DNA from: Planococcus chinensis
Lineage (GTDB): Bacteria; Bacillota; Bacilli; Bacillales_A; Planococcaceae
Reading direction: 5' to 3'
Assembly: GCF_020071995.1 (NCBI RefSeq)
Contig: NZ_JABWTK010000007.1
Span: 62,001-126,000 of the forward strand
Length of the DNA stretch: 64,000 nt
Shown: piece by piece, positions 33,772 through 42,921 of the stretch
How positions within the stretch are numbered: the stretch's first letter is position 1
Layout of the letters: every line of letters starts with the position of its first letter
The notes under the pieces: model-generated
The model's database searches: none
What the model saw: only the letters and a program-made list of their open reading frames with translations
What the model was told of the DNA's origin: nothing
Position numbers and translations under genes: made by a program

Positions 33772-34926
33772 ATGTCTTTAAAACGAAAGTATTTGGATGA
33801 AGTGCAATACGCCCGGGCGCTCGCTTTGTTCGCCGTATTTGCAGTCCATTCCACTTCGCACGCCGTGGCAACGGCAGATACCGGCTCTATTATGTTCGGC
33901 ATTTATAATTTTTTGAATATCGCCGGTAAAATCGGGACACCTACATTCATTTTTCTGAGCAGTTTTATTTTGTTTTATACGTATTACCATCGAGACCTGA
34001 CGGCCAAGTTGTTCCAGCAATTTTATAAGAAACGGCTGTTGTTCATTTTGGTTCCTTATGTCGTTTTCTCGGTTTTCTATTTCCTGGTTTATCAGCGCCT
34101 CTACGGAAGTTTTGATGATATTCCCGCGTTGGCGGAAAATTTTCTTTATAAAGTCGCAACCGGCAACGCGCATTTCCATTTGTATTTTGTGTTTGTCAGC
34201 GTACAGTTTTACTTGATGTTCCCGGTCCTGCTTTACCTCTTCAAAAAATTCAAGTGGATCCGGAAGTACTCCTTTTTTATCGGGATTGCCATTCAGTGGG
34301 CATGGGTGCTGCTGAATGCTGAATACGGCCTTGTCCCATCGAAATCTGTTGTATCGCTTTCTTATATGATGTTTTATTTCTTCGGGGCGTTTCTTGGTGT
34401 GTATTATGAAGCGGTTGCCGCTTGGATTCGGGATTGGCGAAAGAACTTTGCGGGGATCGCGTTCATCTTTGCCGGCTTTGCGGCCATGATTTATTTTTAT
34501 GTCGATATTTATTACAATATCCGCACCGGACAGCCGACATTCAGTAACCGCGTCGTGGAATTTGCGTGGAGTACGCATGCCTTATTTGCATGCGCTGCTA
34601 TTTTTATCACGGTCCACTTCCTCGCTTCGTTAAAACTGGGTTTCCTTAAGAAACTGCTGACAGAACTTGGCACTGTATCGTTCGGCATGTACTTGATCCA
34701 TCCGTTTTTCCTGATGGTGTTGAGGCCCATCATGCCGGACAGCGGCGGGCCTTTGGAATTCCATTTCCAGCAATTGGCCGTCCTGCTTATTATGTTTTTC
34801 GGCAGCTGGGGTACGGTCCGGTTCTTTTACGAGTTCGTTCCGTATAGCTGGGTTGTGTTCGGAAAAGGAAACCGGCTGCGCAAAACGCCAAAAATCAAAA
34901 AAGGAGTTGTCCCTAAATCACTTTAG
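33772..34926 (+). CDS. Acyltransferase family 3 membrane protein (384 aa)
   Basis: About ten membrane segments. The N-terminal motif YARALALFAVFAVHST holds the conserved histidine of the family (near residue 26), and FGMYLIHPFF near 305 is the typical late motif. The family acylates surface glycans. The ribosome site before the ATG is weak (GGTG). It converges on csaB and shares its terminator. An O-acetyl or other acyl decoration of the secondary wall polymer is a reasonable guess from the neighbouring polymer genes, not shown by sequence. Confidence 0.85.
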   Translation: MSLKRKYLDEVQYARALALFAVFAVHSTSHAVATADTGSIMFGIYNFLNIAGKIGTPTFIFLSSFILFYTYYHRDLTAKLFQQFYKKRLLFILVPYVVFSVFYFLVYQRLYGSFDDIPALAENFLYKVATGNAHFHLYFVFVSVQFYLMFPVLLYLFKKFKWIRKYSFFIGIAIQWAWVLLNAEYGLVPSKSVVSLSYMMFYFFGAFLGVYYEAVAAWIRDWRKNFAGIAFIFAGFAAMIYFYVDIYYNIRTGQPTFSNRVVEFAWSTHALFACAAIFITVHFLASLKLGFLKKLLTELGTVSFGMYLIHPFFLMVLRPIMPDSGGPLEFHFQQLAVLLIMFFGSWGTVRFFYEFVPYSWVVFGKGNRLRKTPKIKKGVVPKSL

Positions 34927-34942
34927 GGGCAACTCCTTTTTG
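34897..34942. terminator. Shared bidirectional terminator of acyltransferase and csaB
   Basis: AAAAAAGGAGTTGTCCCTAA pairs with TTAGGGGCAACTCCTTTTT; A-run and T-run flank the stem, serving both convergent genes. The acyltransferase stop codon is inside it. Confidence 0.9.
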
Positions 34943-34943
34943 C

Positions 34944-36080
34944 TTAACGGTTTCGTACTTTTGCTTGTTCGGAATAAGAGACCATCTGGGTTGAACCGGT
35001 TAAAGGCTTGCTCAGCAAATCAATCACTTGTTTGGCTGTATCGCCCGCCCGTTTTTGCAAAGGGGCCACCCGCTCTTCCAATTTTTTCAGTTCTTCCGGA
35101 TAATCCGTAAAGATTTTTTCTATAGCTTCTATAATATCCTCAGCCGTCCAATTGTCCTCGCTGACATTGCCGATGACCGGCTGGCCGACAATCGAAGCAA
35201 ATGAGTCGATTTTCGGGTCGTACGACAAAGCGGCAAACGGCGTCATGCCGGTGCTTGCAAAAATCAAGGCATGGAGTCGCATTCCGAGCAGCACGTCCGA
35301 GTCTTTGATGGCCGCCATTTTTTCCTGAATGGAACTTTCATATGGAAGGATGTGGACTTCTTCTTTCATCATATCCGTTACGCGCTTCGACGTTTTCCAG
35401 TCGTGCTTGCCGTGCATCGGAACCATCACGATGTTATGCCCGTTTTTCGATAAAACATCCAATGATGCCGCCACTTTTTTCAAGTACGACAAATCATCTG
35501 TCCAGTCCCGCACCGATACGGAAATGATGCGCCCTGTAAACTGTTTATGCTCCATCCAGCCGCTTTGGAAACCTGTTGCATCGATGCCCATCACCGGATC
35601 CGGCACGATCTGGACCGGCTGCTTGATGCCGATTTCTTTCAGCAATTGCCGGGATGATTCATCGCGCACGGTCAACAGCTCGGCTGCCTGCAGCGTGTTT
35701 TTCATGATCAGCCGGTTGATCCGGCTCGCCACCGGCCCCATGCCTTGTGCATATACAAAGACCGGCTTTTTCAGGAATTGGGCGATTTTCATGACGCCTG
35801 CATAATATGGAATGCTTTTGCGCCCTGTTTCGTCCTGCAGCAAACTGCCGCCGCCGCTGATCAAACCATCCGCTGCTTTGATCACTTTTGCCACTTCTGC
35901 AACATTCCATCGGTTTACCGCCTCAACGCCGTAAGTCTGGGCCGTTTTTTCCGGTTTGTTGGACAGCACCACGATGCCGACCTCTGGATAATACTCTTTC
36001 AATGATTGGATAATGGCATAAAGAATAGCTTCATCCCCTACATTATCAAAGCCATAATATCCAGACAAAACTATTCTCAA
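34944..36080 (-). CDS. csaB: Polysaccharide pyruvyl transferase CsaB (378 aa)
   Basis: It carries the polysaccharide pyruvyl transferase domain: N-terminal SGYYGFDNVGDEAIL, then ADGLISGGGSLLQDETGR, and LGMRLHALIFA near 270-280. CsaB adds ketal pyruvate to the secondary cell wall polymer, creating the ligand that SLH domains recognise. I choose the TTG at 36080: it overlaps the TGA stop of the upstream gene (TTGA) and is preceded by GAGGTGGCAGGG. That overlap implies translational coupling. It is the last gene of the tagA-like, flippase, DUF5693, csaB operon. At least seven SLH proteins are encoded within 30 kb, which fits the role. Confidence 0.92.
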   Translation of the reverse strand: MRIVLSGYYGFDNVGDEAILYAIIQSLKEYYPEVGIVVLSNKPEKTAQTYGVEAVNRWNVAEVAKVIKAADGLISGGGSLLQDETGRKSIPYYAGVMKIAQFLKKPVFVYAQGMGPVASRINRLIMKNTLQAAELLTVRDESSRQLLKEIGIKQPVQIVPDPVMGIDATGFQSGWMEHKQFTGRIISVSVRDWTDDLSYLKKVAASLDVLSKNGHNIVMVPMHGKHDWKTSKRVTDMMKEEVHILPYESSIQEKMAAIKDSDVLLGMRLHALIFASTGMTPFAALSYDPKIDSFASIVGQPVIGNVSEDNWTAEDIIEAIEKIFTDYPEELKKLEERVAPLQKRAGDTAKQVIDLLSKPLTGSTQMVSYSEQAKVRNR

Positions 36081-37942
36081 CCCTGCCACCTCGCCTTTAT
36101 CTGATCGACTATCCGTGTGCCGATCCATTTATACAATAAAATAAGTGCTCCGCCAATTATAAATCCAAAAATGATGCTATATACGCTTCTCAGCAATGAA
36201 ATCGATAAAGGAATGTGAAGATGAGTAAACGTGTTGACCATCGACAAAAAGCCGATGACAGCCGGAATCAACAGGAAGTAACTGGCTTTCACGTTTCGCT
36301 TAGCTACATAAAGCGCCACCACGAAAAGCGGGAAGCCGATCAAAAATTCTTTTGTCCGCGGCCGCACGTATAGGATCTGTTCAAGCAATTGCCGCGCCTG
36401 CAACTCGATTGCGCTGACTGTTCCGGCATTTCCAGTTCTGCTGATATAGTACAATCCTAACACAGCAATTAACGCAAAAATCATCATATGCCAATATTTC
36501 ACATTCATATCCATTAGGAATTTAAGGCTTCCCCAGATGGCATATAATGCAATAAATGCCATAGGGACAATGTAAACAAGTTTAACTCCTCTAAACGAGT
36601 CTATACCTAATAGGAACTGATTTCCATTGAGCAATACGACTATAAACCAAATACCTACTAAAGTAACAGCCACCGCTTTAGCATACTCTTTGAGCAAGTA
36701 GCCTTTAGCGTCCGTCTTTTTGTTCAGCAATACTGCCAGAACAGGGGCTGATACTGCTACAGCCAGCGCCATTGCTTTCAAAATAATGCTTAGGCCAAAT
36801 AACATATAAATCACTGCAAGCAACCCAGTGCCCGCTAAAGTTAAAATCGTCAGCCGGCGGTTTTTGACCACGTGGTCCACTGCCAAACTTAAAAAGGCGA
36901 TTGCGCCGATCAAGCCGGCGGCCAATTGCCAAAGAGGCACTTCATAAGAGGCAAACGTAACGGCTTCACCACGAGAATCCGAGGACAATTCGGCATCGAC
37001 ATCTGCGCGAATCGTTTTCAAGCCGTCCATTTCTTCAACGTAATCTTCCCCGTTCGCATTCAGGAAAATTGACCGGATGTTGCGCTCTTTGACAGCCCGC
37101 ACAATTCGCTCCGACACAACAGACAGTTCTGCCGGGTTAACTGGCACACTGTGAAGCCGGACGACATCCAAGTCCATCGCATATGCGGCATTGTTAAAAG
37201 CAGCCTGATCGCCTCCTTCAATTTGAAGCAGCGTAAAACCGGTATCTTTCAGTTCACCAGCAAATTCTTTCAGCAATTCCGGTTCGGTGTAGAACGGCGA
37301 ATTGATGCCGAGAAACAGCACTTTTTCAATGCCTTCACGCTTTAATGCCAATAGATTTTCTGCCATGCGCCGGGTCTGTTCTTCCTCGCCGTAATCCGCG
37401 ATGCGAGGAATCACATTAAACCCGGCATCGATTGCCGCATCGACCACTTCTTCATCATAGCCGACCGAAGAAGACAGAATGGTTTCCTGGAAGCCCGGGA
37501 TAAATACATAATCCACACCGTTGACTTGAATGGCATTTGTTTCTTCAAACATCTCATCGGTTGTTTCTTTCAACGGAAAATCAGGTGACGAAGCAACAAA
37601 CAGGCCTTCTTTGTTGTAATACTCATCCAGCGGCTCCTGACGGTTAAGCAGCAAATGCTCCCGCATGCGGGCAGAATTTACCGCTGTAATGATTCCTTTG
37701 CGTTCCAAGGTCCGCAAAGTATCCGGCTCCAGTGAAATGGATTGGACGCCCGCTTCTTTCAAATCGGCAAACACTTGATCCCGCGTAACGGTGGAATCAC
37801 TCCCCAACCATTGATGGACCAGTTTATACGGAACAATCGTTTCAACTGTCTCGTTGGACTCTTCTATTTGAACACGTTGCACTATGGAAGGAATCGTCAA
37901 AATCATTGCGGCGAGGACTACAGCGATCAACACTTTTTGCAC
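36077..37942 (-). CDS. DUF5693 family polytopic membrane protein (621 aa)
   Basis: One N-terminal membrane segment (about 4-22) is followed by an extracellular region of ~310 residues that reads like a TIM-barrel-type domain (repeated beta-alpha pattern with VQSISLEPDTL, AGFNVIPRI, GIEKVLFLGINSP), then about eight membrane segments (about 335-610). DUF5693 proteins are found next to csaB in SLH-producing Bacillota; biochemical function is unknown to me. The start is GTG at 37942 with AAGGG upstream. Its stop overlaps the csaB start. A role in export, polymerisation or pyruvylation of the secondary wall polymer is inferred from position only. Confidence 0.78.
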   Translation of the reverse strand: MQKVLIAVVLAAMILTIPSIVQRVQIEESNETVETIVPYKLVHQWLGSDSTVTRDQVFADLKEAGVQSISLEPDTLRTLERKGIITAVNSARMREHLLLNRQEPLDEYYNKEGLFVASSPDFPLKETTDEMFEETNAIQVNGVDYVFIPGFQETILSSSVGYDEEVVDAAIDAGFNVIPRIADYGEEEQTRRMAENLLALKREGIEKVLFLGINSPFYTEPELLKEFAGELKDTGFTLLQIEGGDQAAFNNAAYAMDLDVVRLHSVPVNPAELSVVSERIVRAVKERNIRSIFLNANGEDYVEEMDGLKTIRADVDAELSSDSRGEAVTFASYEVPLWQLAAGLIGAIAFLSLAVDHVVKNRRLTILTLAGTGLLAVIYMLFGLSIILKAMALAVAVSAPVLAVLLNKKTDAKGYLLKEYAKAVAVTLVGIWFIVVLLNGNQFLLGIDSFRGVKLVYIVPMAFIALYAIWGSLKFLMDMNVKYWHMMIFALIAVLGLYYISRTGNAGTVSAIELQARQLLEQILYVRPRTKEFLIGFPLFVVALYVAKRNVKASYFLLIPAVIGFLSMVNTFTHLHIPLSISLLRSVYSIIFGFIIGGALILLYKWIGTRIVDQIKARWQG

Positions 37943-38071
37943 AAATTACACACCCTTAACTTTTCATGGTTTAACCCTTTATTTTGGAGCTTTAGGAATT
38001 CGCCTTAAGCTAAGGCTTCCAGCTCGTTTTTCAATATCAATTGCATTAATTGGTTTGATGCATCTGATAGT

Positions 38072-39619
38072 TTATTTAATTATCCTATTCAAAACCGGAA
38101 TCCGGCTCATATTGTTTTTATCCAATACTTTCAATGCAAGCAGCAAGCCGAAATAGATGGCTGCTCCTATCGCTATGGCGATTGCAGTGTACAGCAAGGC
38201 CAGGATCCGCGACATGTTTTCGAAATCCAGCAGCAAACTTGGCAGCCAGATCACCGCACCCATTATCAGGGATGCACTAGCGATGGCGATGATTTTCTTC
38301 GAGAAATATGCGAACGCTGTATATTTCCAGATAAAATACGTATTGATCCCAAACAAAATCAAGTAAACCAACGCAGTGGAAATGGCGGCGCCAGTCAATC
38401 CGTACATGTTCACGAGAACCAGATTGAGGACCAGTTTAATCAGGACGCCGACGATGATGATCCATGCGCCGAGCCTGGCTTTGTTGATGCCCTGAAGCAC
38501 CCCTGTTCCAAGCACTGTCAAGGAAGTGAACAAGGAACTGAAGGAAATAATGGCAACCACTTGGCTTCCTTCCAGATCCGTGAACAGCCCCAGGTTAATG
38601 GGCAGCGTCAAGGCCATCAAGCCGACCGCTGCCGGAATCGAAATCAGGTATGTAAGGAAAAACGTATTTTCAATCAGCTGTTTTGAACCGATTAAATCAC
38701 GCTCAGACAATTTCTTTGAAATCGACGGAATGAGCGGCAATACGACGGAGCTTGCGAACACTGTAACGATTTGCACCAAAGCCAAGCCTCTCCCGTAAAT
38801 GCCATATAGGTAATTGATTTCATCGCCTGAATTTCCGTAATTCCTCAAACCGGTCGGAATGGTAATGGAATCCACCAGATTCAGCAGCGCCATTGTGATG
38901 GCGCCGATGCAAATCGGGATGGAGATTTTAAGAATCGTTTTGGCGGTTTTCCAGAACGCGCCGTCTTTGACCCGCTTCACTTTCCGGATTGGCGTCCGTT
39001 CATACAACATACGTAAATAGATGAAAGAGGCAATTGCTCCTATAATCGAACCGATCATGATGCCGCCGCCAACCGCTTCGTCGCTATACAGGTTTTGCAC
39101 CATGATGACGGCAACCAGCAGAATCAGGCCGACGCGGATAAACTGTTCAATCACTTGGGAAACTGCCGTCGGCGTCATGTTTTCATAGCCTTGGAAAAAT
39201 CCTCGATAAACAGCCATGTACGGTGCCACTAGCAAGGTGCAGGAGACGACGAGCAGCGCCGGACGGGTGGCGGGCCCACCGAGCACATCGGCAATCGGAT
39301 GGGAAAATACATAAATCAATAGGAAGCTGGCGACGCCAAAGATGGCAGCCAGCACGCCGGATACGGAAAAAATTGTTTTGATGTGCTGGTCGTCGCCTTT
39401 CGCACGGGCTTCTGCGATCAATTTGGAGATGGCAATCGGAATGCCGGCGACCGACAAAGTCAAGGCCACCATGTAAACCGGATACACCAAAGTGAAAATC
39501 CCGAGCACTTCGTCTCCTGCAATGTTTTGAAGCGGTATGCGGAACAAGCTTCCGAGGATTTTGGATAATAAGGCAGCGACCGATAAGATTAATGTACTTT
39601 TGACTAAGGTGTTTTTCAT
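38072..39619 (-). CDS. Polysaccharide flippase of the MOP/PST-SpoVB type (515 aa)
   Basis: About 14 membrane segments spread over the full length, with the MOP N-terminal pattern SVAALLSKILGSLFRIPLQN and the mid-protein FFQGYENMTPTAVSQVIEQF seen in the SpoVB/MurJ-like branch. These proteins flip undecaprenyl-linked glycans across the membrane. Its ATG overlaps the TGA of the tagA-like gene (ATGA), showing translational coupling. The 129-bp gap to the next gene has no clear terminator, so the transcript probably continues to csaB. The most likely substrate is the lipid-linked secondary wall polymer. Confidence 0.87.
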   Translation of the reverse strand: MKNTLVKSTLILSVAALLSKILGSLFRIPLQNIAGDEVLGIFTLVYPVYMVALTLSVAGIPIAISKLIAEARAKGDDQHIKTIFSVSGVLAAIFGVASFLLIYVFSHPIADVLGGPATRPALLVVSCTLLVAPYMAVYRGFFQGYENMTPTAVSQVIEQFIRVGLILLVAVIMVQNLYSDEAVGGGIMIGSIIGAIASFIYLRMLYERTPIRKVKRVKDGAFWKTAKTILKISIPICIGAITMALLNLVDSITIPTGLRNYGNSGDEINYLYGIYGRGLALVQIVTVFASSVVLPLIPSISKKLSERDLIGSKQLIENTFFLTYLISIPAAVGLMALTLPINLGLFTDLEGSQVVAIISFSSLFTSLTVLGTGVLQGINKARLGAWIIIVGVLIKLVLNLVLVNMYGLTGAAISTALVYLILFGINTYFIWKYTAFAYFSKKIIAIASASLIMGAVIWLPSLLLDFENMSRILALLYTAIAIAIGAAIYFGLLLALKVLDKNNMSRIPVLNRIIK

Positions 39620-40353
39620 CCTTTGCTAAAAACCTTCCGCTGGACCACCACTAAAGCGAACTTCGGCAAGACAAGCATCCGTTTCCAGCGCGTCGGCTGC
39701 TTCACCAAGCGGTAAAACCATTCCAGGTTCAATTTCTGCCAGGCTTCAGGCGCACGTTTGACGTTTCCGCTGAAGACATCAAAACTGCCGCCGATGCCGA
39801 TAAAGACCCCTTTATCAAACCCGTCGATATGCCGGCCGATCCATTGTTCCTGGCGCGGAAATCCAAGTGCCACAAAGACCAGGTCGGCTTGGGAATTTTT
39901 AATGGTTTGCGGCAAAGCCGGATCCGACCAGTCAAAAAATCCGTTATGATGCCCCGCTATTTGTACACCGGGATATCTTTCTCCGACGAGACGGACCGTT
40001 TCGTTCAACACCGGTTCTGAAGCGCCAAGGAAAAAGATGCGCTGCTGTTTTTCATTGGCCATTTCCAGCAAGTCCAGCATCATATCGTAGCCGCTGACCC
40101 GTTCAGGCAGCGATTCACCGATGATAGCTGCAGCCTTGACGATGCCGATGCCGTCTGCTGTAATGTAATCCGCTCGATTAAGAATTTGCTTGTACTCCGG
40201 ATCCTGAAGCGTGTGCATGACAATTTCCGGGTTGGCAGTTACGACAAATGTCTTCTCCTGCTTTTCGATGCGGCCTTGCAGTTTTTTGATAAAATCCTTG
40301 CGGGTTGTGTCGATAAACGGCACGTCCAATATATGTACAAATTTATCTGTCAT
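39616..40353 (-). CDS. tagA: WecG/TagA/CpsF family glycosyltransferase, probable ManNAc transferase (245 aa)
   Basis: The family motifs TADGIGIVKAA (around 62-72) and VFVALGFPRQEQWIG (around 158-172) are intact, and the length matches TagA (about 250 aa). TagA adds N-acetylmannosamine to undecaprenyl-PP-GlcNAc, the linkage unit for teichoic acids and secondary wall polymers. I use the ATG at 40353, preceded by AGAGGAG; the frame is open 30 codons upstream but lacks a ribosome site. It is the first gene of the operon ending in csaB. A -10-like TATACT lies about 40 bp upstream, just after the terminator of the glucosaminidase gene. Confidence 0.88.
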   Translation of the reverse strand: MTDKFVHILDVPFIDTTRKDFIKKLQGRIEKQEKTFVVTANPEIVMHTLQDPEYKQILNRADYITADGIGIVKAAAIIGESLPERVSGYDMMLDLLEMANEKQQRIFFLGASEPVLNETVRLVGERYPGVQIAGHHNGFFDWSDPALPQTIKNSQADLVFVALGFPRQEQWIGRHIDGFDKGVFIGIGGSFDVFSGNVKRAPEAWQKLNLEWFYRLVKQPTRWKRMLVLPKFALVVVQRKVFSKG

Positions 40354-40407
40354 TGTTAAAACTCCTCTATTAAGGGCAAAATATTCTATGACAGTATAAC
40401 ATAAACA

Positions 40408-40453
40408 AAGAAACCCGTGTTCAAGCAGAAAGCACTTGAACACGGGTTTCTTC
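40408..40453 (-). terminator. Intrinsic terminator of the glucosaminidase gene
   Basis: AAACCCGTGTTCAAG / CTTGAACACGGGTTT hairpin with TTTCTTTG on the minus strand. Confidence 0.85.
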
Positions 40454-40510
40454 TGTAAAAATTATTAAGAATTTATTGAGCCTGTTTTAAGGTTCGGGTT
40501 AAAACAATCT

Positions 40511-42490
40511 TTATTTAACCACCGGCAGCAATTTGATATACGCTCCGTGGACGTATGCTTCGGCATATTTGCTTTCCTCGGATTGTACGCGATACCAAGT
40601 AGTGCCTGATGCAGTTGTTGTACCGTTGATGACAACCGGAACCCCTGCAGACGGCATTGTGTAAAGCAATGCCGATGCTGCCGAAGCACTGCTTCGGAAA
40701 TTCAAAGCGTTAGCTGTGGTCGCCCCTAAATTTTTCTTATTTAGATCTTTGGCGCCAAGCTTCAAATCTGCCCGGTACATATGTCCGGCGATTTTTTCTC
40801 CCCAAAATGCGTCAGACGCGTAGCGCACGTTCATGCCGCCGCCTTTATCGCCAAGATACGCCCCGTTGTAAAAGCCGCCTTTTGTCGTAAGGTAATTCGC
40901 ACTGACTTTTTGGGCAGCATATTCAATGGATTCTCTGAATGTCGCATAAGCGAATGCTGCTTTGTAAGGATCCGCATCCACTGCTCCGTATCCGTAAAGA
41001 TTGAATTTATCCTGTGCAATTCTGCTCGTTCCCCAGCCGCTTTCGTGGATGGCATGCGCCATCAAGTAAAGGGCGTTGACTTTGTATGTGCTTTCCATTT
41101 CTTTAAAGAACTTACCGGTTCCAACAAGCGGACTCGCTGTCCACATTTTGCCGTTTTGGGTTTTTCCTTTATACGGGAAAGCGTCATTCAAGAATTTGTC
41201 CAATTCTGCAGCGGTGTAGTTTGATGCCGTGCGAAGCGGCAATTTGTTGAAATACTGATGCGCTTCTGTAACCAGTGCACCGGACGCATTCGTGAATGTT
41301 GCACCGTCCCAGCTGTAATACTTCATCCCTGCTACAAATTCTTTCGGCGCTTTGCCGATTTCACCGGTAGAGACAAGGCTGCCGTTCGAATGGTTGTAAA
41401 TTTTATGGACGAGGTTGCCAGCCGTTGAAACTTCGTAATACGACTGCCCCTTTTTCTGTTGCTCCGGAATCAGCCGGAGAACGCTGTGGCTCACGTAGCC
41501 GGTTTTCCCTGCCAGTTCCACTTTGACTGCTTTTTCTGTGGAATCCAGAAACTTCAATTCGGTACTTGCTGGAACATAAGGGCGAAACGTTCCAGTAGAA
41601 GCTTTTAAAGCATCGCTCGGATAGATTTCCGTGAATGCGTTTGTAAACGCAATTCCTTCTTTCATCCAAAGAACTTTGTTGTTGCGTTCAACTGCCTGCG
41701 TCTTTGAATTGCCTTGAACGTATTTTTTCGCTTCTGCGAAAGCATCAAAGTGTTTTACGACTGTTGTTTTATCTGCTGTTACTGAAACCGCCTGGAATTC
41801 TTTGGCTACGGGTACTTCAGGTACATCCGTGTGCTCTTTTGCTCTTAGCATAACAAGCGCCACCATCCATCTTTTTGAACTGTCTTTCGGTTTGAAGGTG
41901 CCGTCCGAATTCCCTGTTAAAACTCCTAAATGCGAAAGAATGCGGACATCCGTGACATGGTCTTTCAATATAGTAGATAAATCTTTGAATTCCAAGGCGG
42001 CCGTCGTTGCCACATCGACTTTCACACCTTTGGCCGTCAATGCGCGGGATACCATCGTCGCCATTTGTTCACGTGTGATGGAGGCATCCGGTTTGAATGT
42101 TTTGTCCGGATATCCCTGGACGATGCCCGCTTGTACCGCATCCATTACCGGCTGATAAAACCACTGGCCGGCTTGGACATCTTTGAAATTTACAGCTGCA
42201 GCCGCTACTTCCGGGCTTGCCAATCCAGCACTTTTGAATTGGGCACTTTCTACATCTGTCCCAAGCTCGAAGGTTTTAATGACCATCTTCGCAAATTCCG
42301 CCCGCGTCACTTCGCGTTCCGGTTGAATCGATCCGCCTGGATAGCCGGATATTACGCCGAGCGCCATCAATTCCCTCATCTCTTTTTCGTATCGATGCCC
42401 GCTCAAGTCATCTGCCGCTTTCGCCAGCGAAGGGCTGAATAAGGATAATGCCAGTACCGCCGTGATTGCCATCAATAATAATTTCTTCAT
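40511..42490 (-). CDS. SLH-anchored N-acetylglucosaminidase with C-terminal SH3b domain (659 aa)
   Basis: A signal peptide (1-26) precedes three SLH domains at the N-terminus (about 28-215), an SH3-like segment (about 290-345), a glucosaminidase domain (about 450-580) with catalytic E483 in AIHESGWGTS, and a terminal SH3b domain (about 588-659). The family cleaves the glycan strand of peptidoglycan. Unlike the proteases here, the anchor is N-terminal. AGGGGG precedes the ATG. It is divergent from the SLH amidase gene, with a 431-bp AT-rich region between them. The two enzymes cut glycan and peptide links of the wall and may be co-regulated. Confidence 0.92.
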   Translation of the reverse strand: MKKLLLMAITAVLALSLFSPSLAKAADDLSGHRYEKEMRELMALGVISGYPGGSIQPEREVTRAEFAKMVIKTFELGTDVESAQFKSAGLASPEVAAAAVNFKDVQAGQWFYQPVMDAVQAGIVQGYPDKTFKPDASITREQMATMVSRALTAKGVKVDVATTAALEFKDLSTILKDHVTDVRILSHLGVLTGNSDGTFKPKDSSKRWMVALVMLRAKEHTDVPEVPVAKEFQAVSVTADKTTVVKHFDAFAEAKKYVQGNSKTQAVERNNKVLWMKEGIAFTNAFTEIYPSDALKASTGTFRPYVPASTELKFLDSTEKAVKVELAGKTGYVSHSVLRLIPEQQKKGQSYYEVSTAGNLVHKIYNHSNGSLVSTGEIGKAPKEFVAGMKYYSWDGATFTNASGALVTEAHQYFNKLPLRTASNYTAAELDKFLNDAFPYKGKTQNGKMWTASPLVGTGKFFKEMESTYKVNALYLMAHAIHESGWGTSRIAQDKFNLYGYGAVDADPYKAAFAYATFRESIEYAAQKVSANYLTTKGGFYNGAYLGDKGGGMNVRYASDAFWGEKIAGHMYRADLKLGAKDLNKKNLGATTANALNFRSSASAASALLYTMPSAGVPVVINGTTTASGTTWYRVQSEESKYAEAYVHGAYIKLLPVVK

Positions 42491-42921
42491 TCTCTATTGA
42501 ATCCCCCTTATTGGAAATAAAATCCTTTATCCTCAGAAAAACCAAACTCGTTCTTTTGGCCTTCCCTGTAGTAAATACCTTATATGAAAAGCAGAACAAT
42601 AAATATCATACTTTTTATCTAATTTTTGCATATATTTAACATTAACTCGCACTTAACTTGTTTTCAACGTTATTTCGTATATTACCAAATAGTATATGTA
42701 TTTTCATTATTTTTACAATATTTTTGCCAATTAGAAAATAAATAGAAAAAAATTATAATTTTAAAGGTAAATATAACTACGAACAAAGGTGCTACCCCAA
42801 AATTCAAGTTTTAAACCTAACTATTTTCTCATTTATCAAAAAAAGGGATATTTTAGAACTAAAGTCTGCTAAACTAACTACATGAAATAATAAAAAACTA
42901 TTAGGGGGAAATACTCGAATT
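42491..42921. other. AT-rich divergent promoter region of two SLH wall hydrolases
   Basis: 431 bp of AT-rich sequence between the glucosaminidase (minus) and amidase (plus) genes. No ORF or perfect WalR box; half-site-like TTAACA and TTTACA occur on this strand without the required partner at N5. Promoters are expected here but cannot be placed securely. Confidence 0.4.

Noticed and set aside
42600..42740. WalR box between the SLH glucosaminidase and amidase genes
   Set aside because: Only single half-sites (TTAACA, TTTACA) without a partner at N5.
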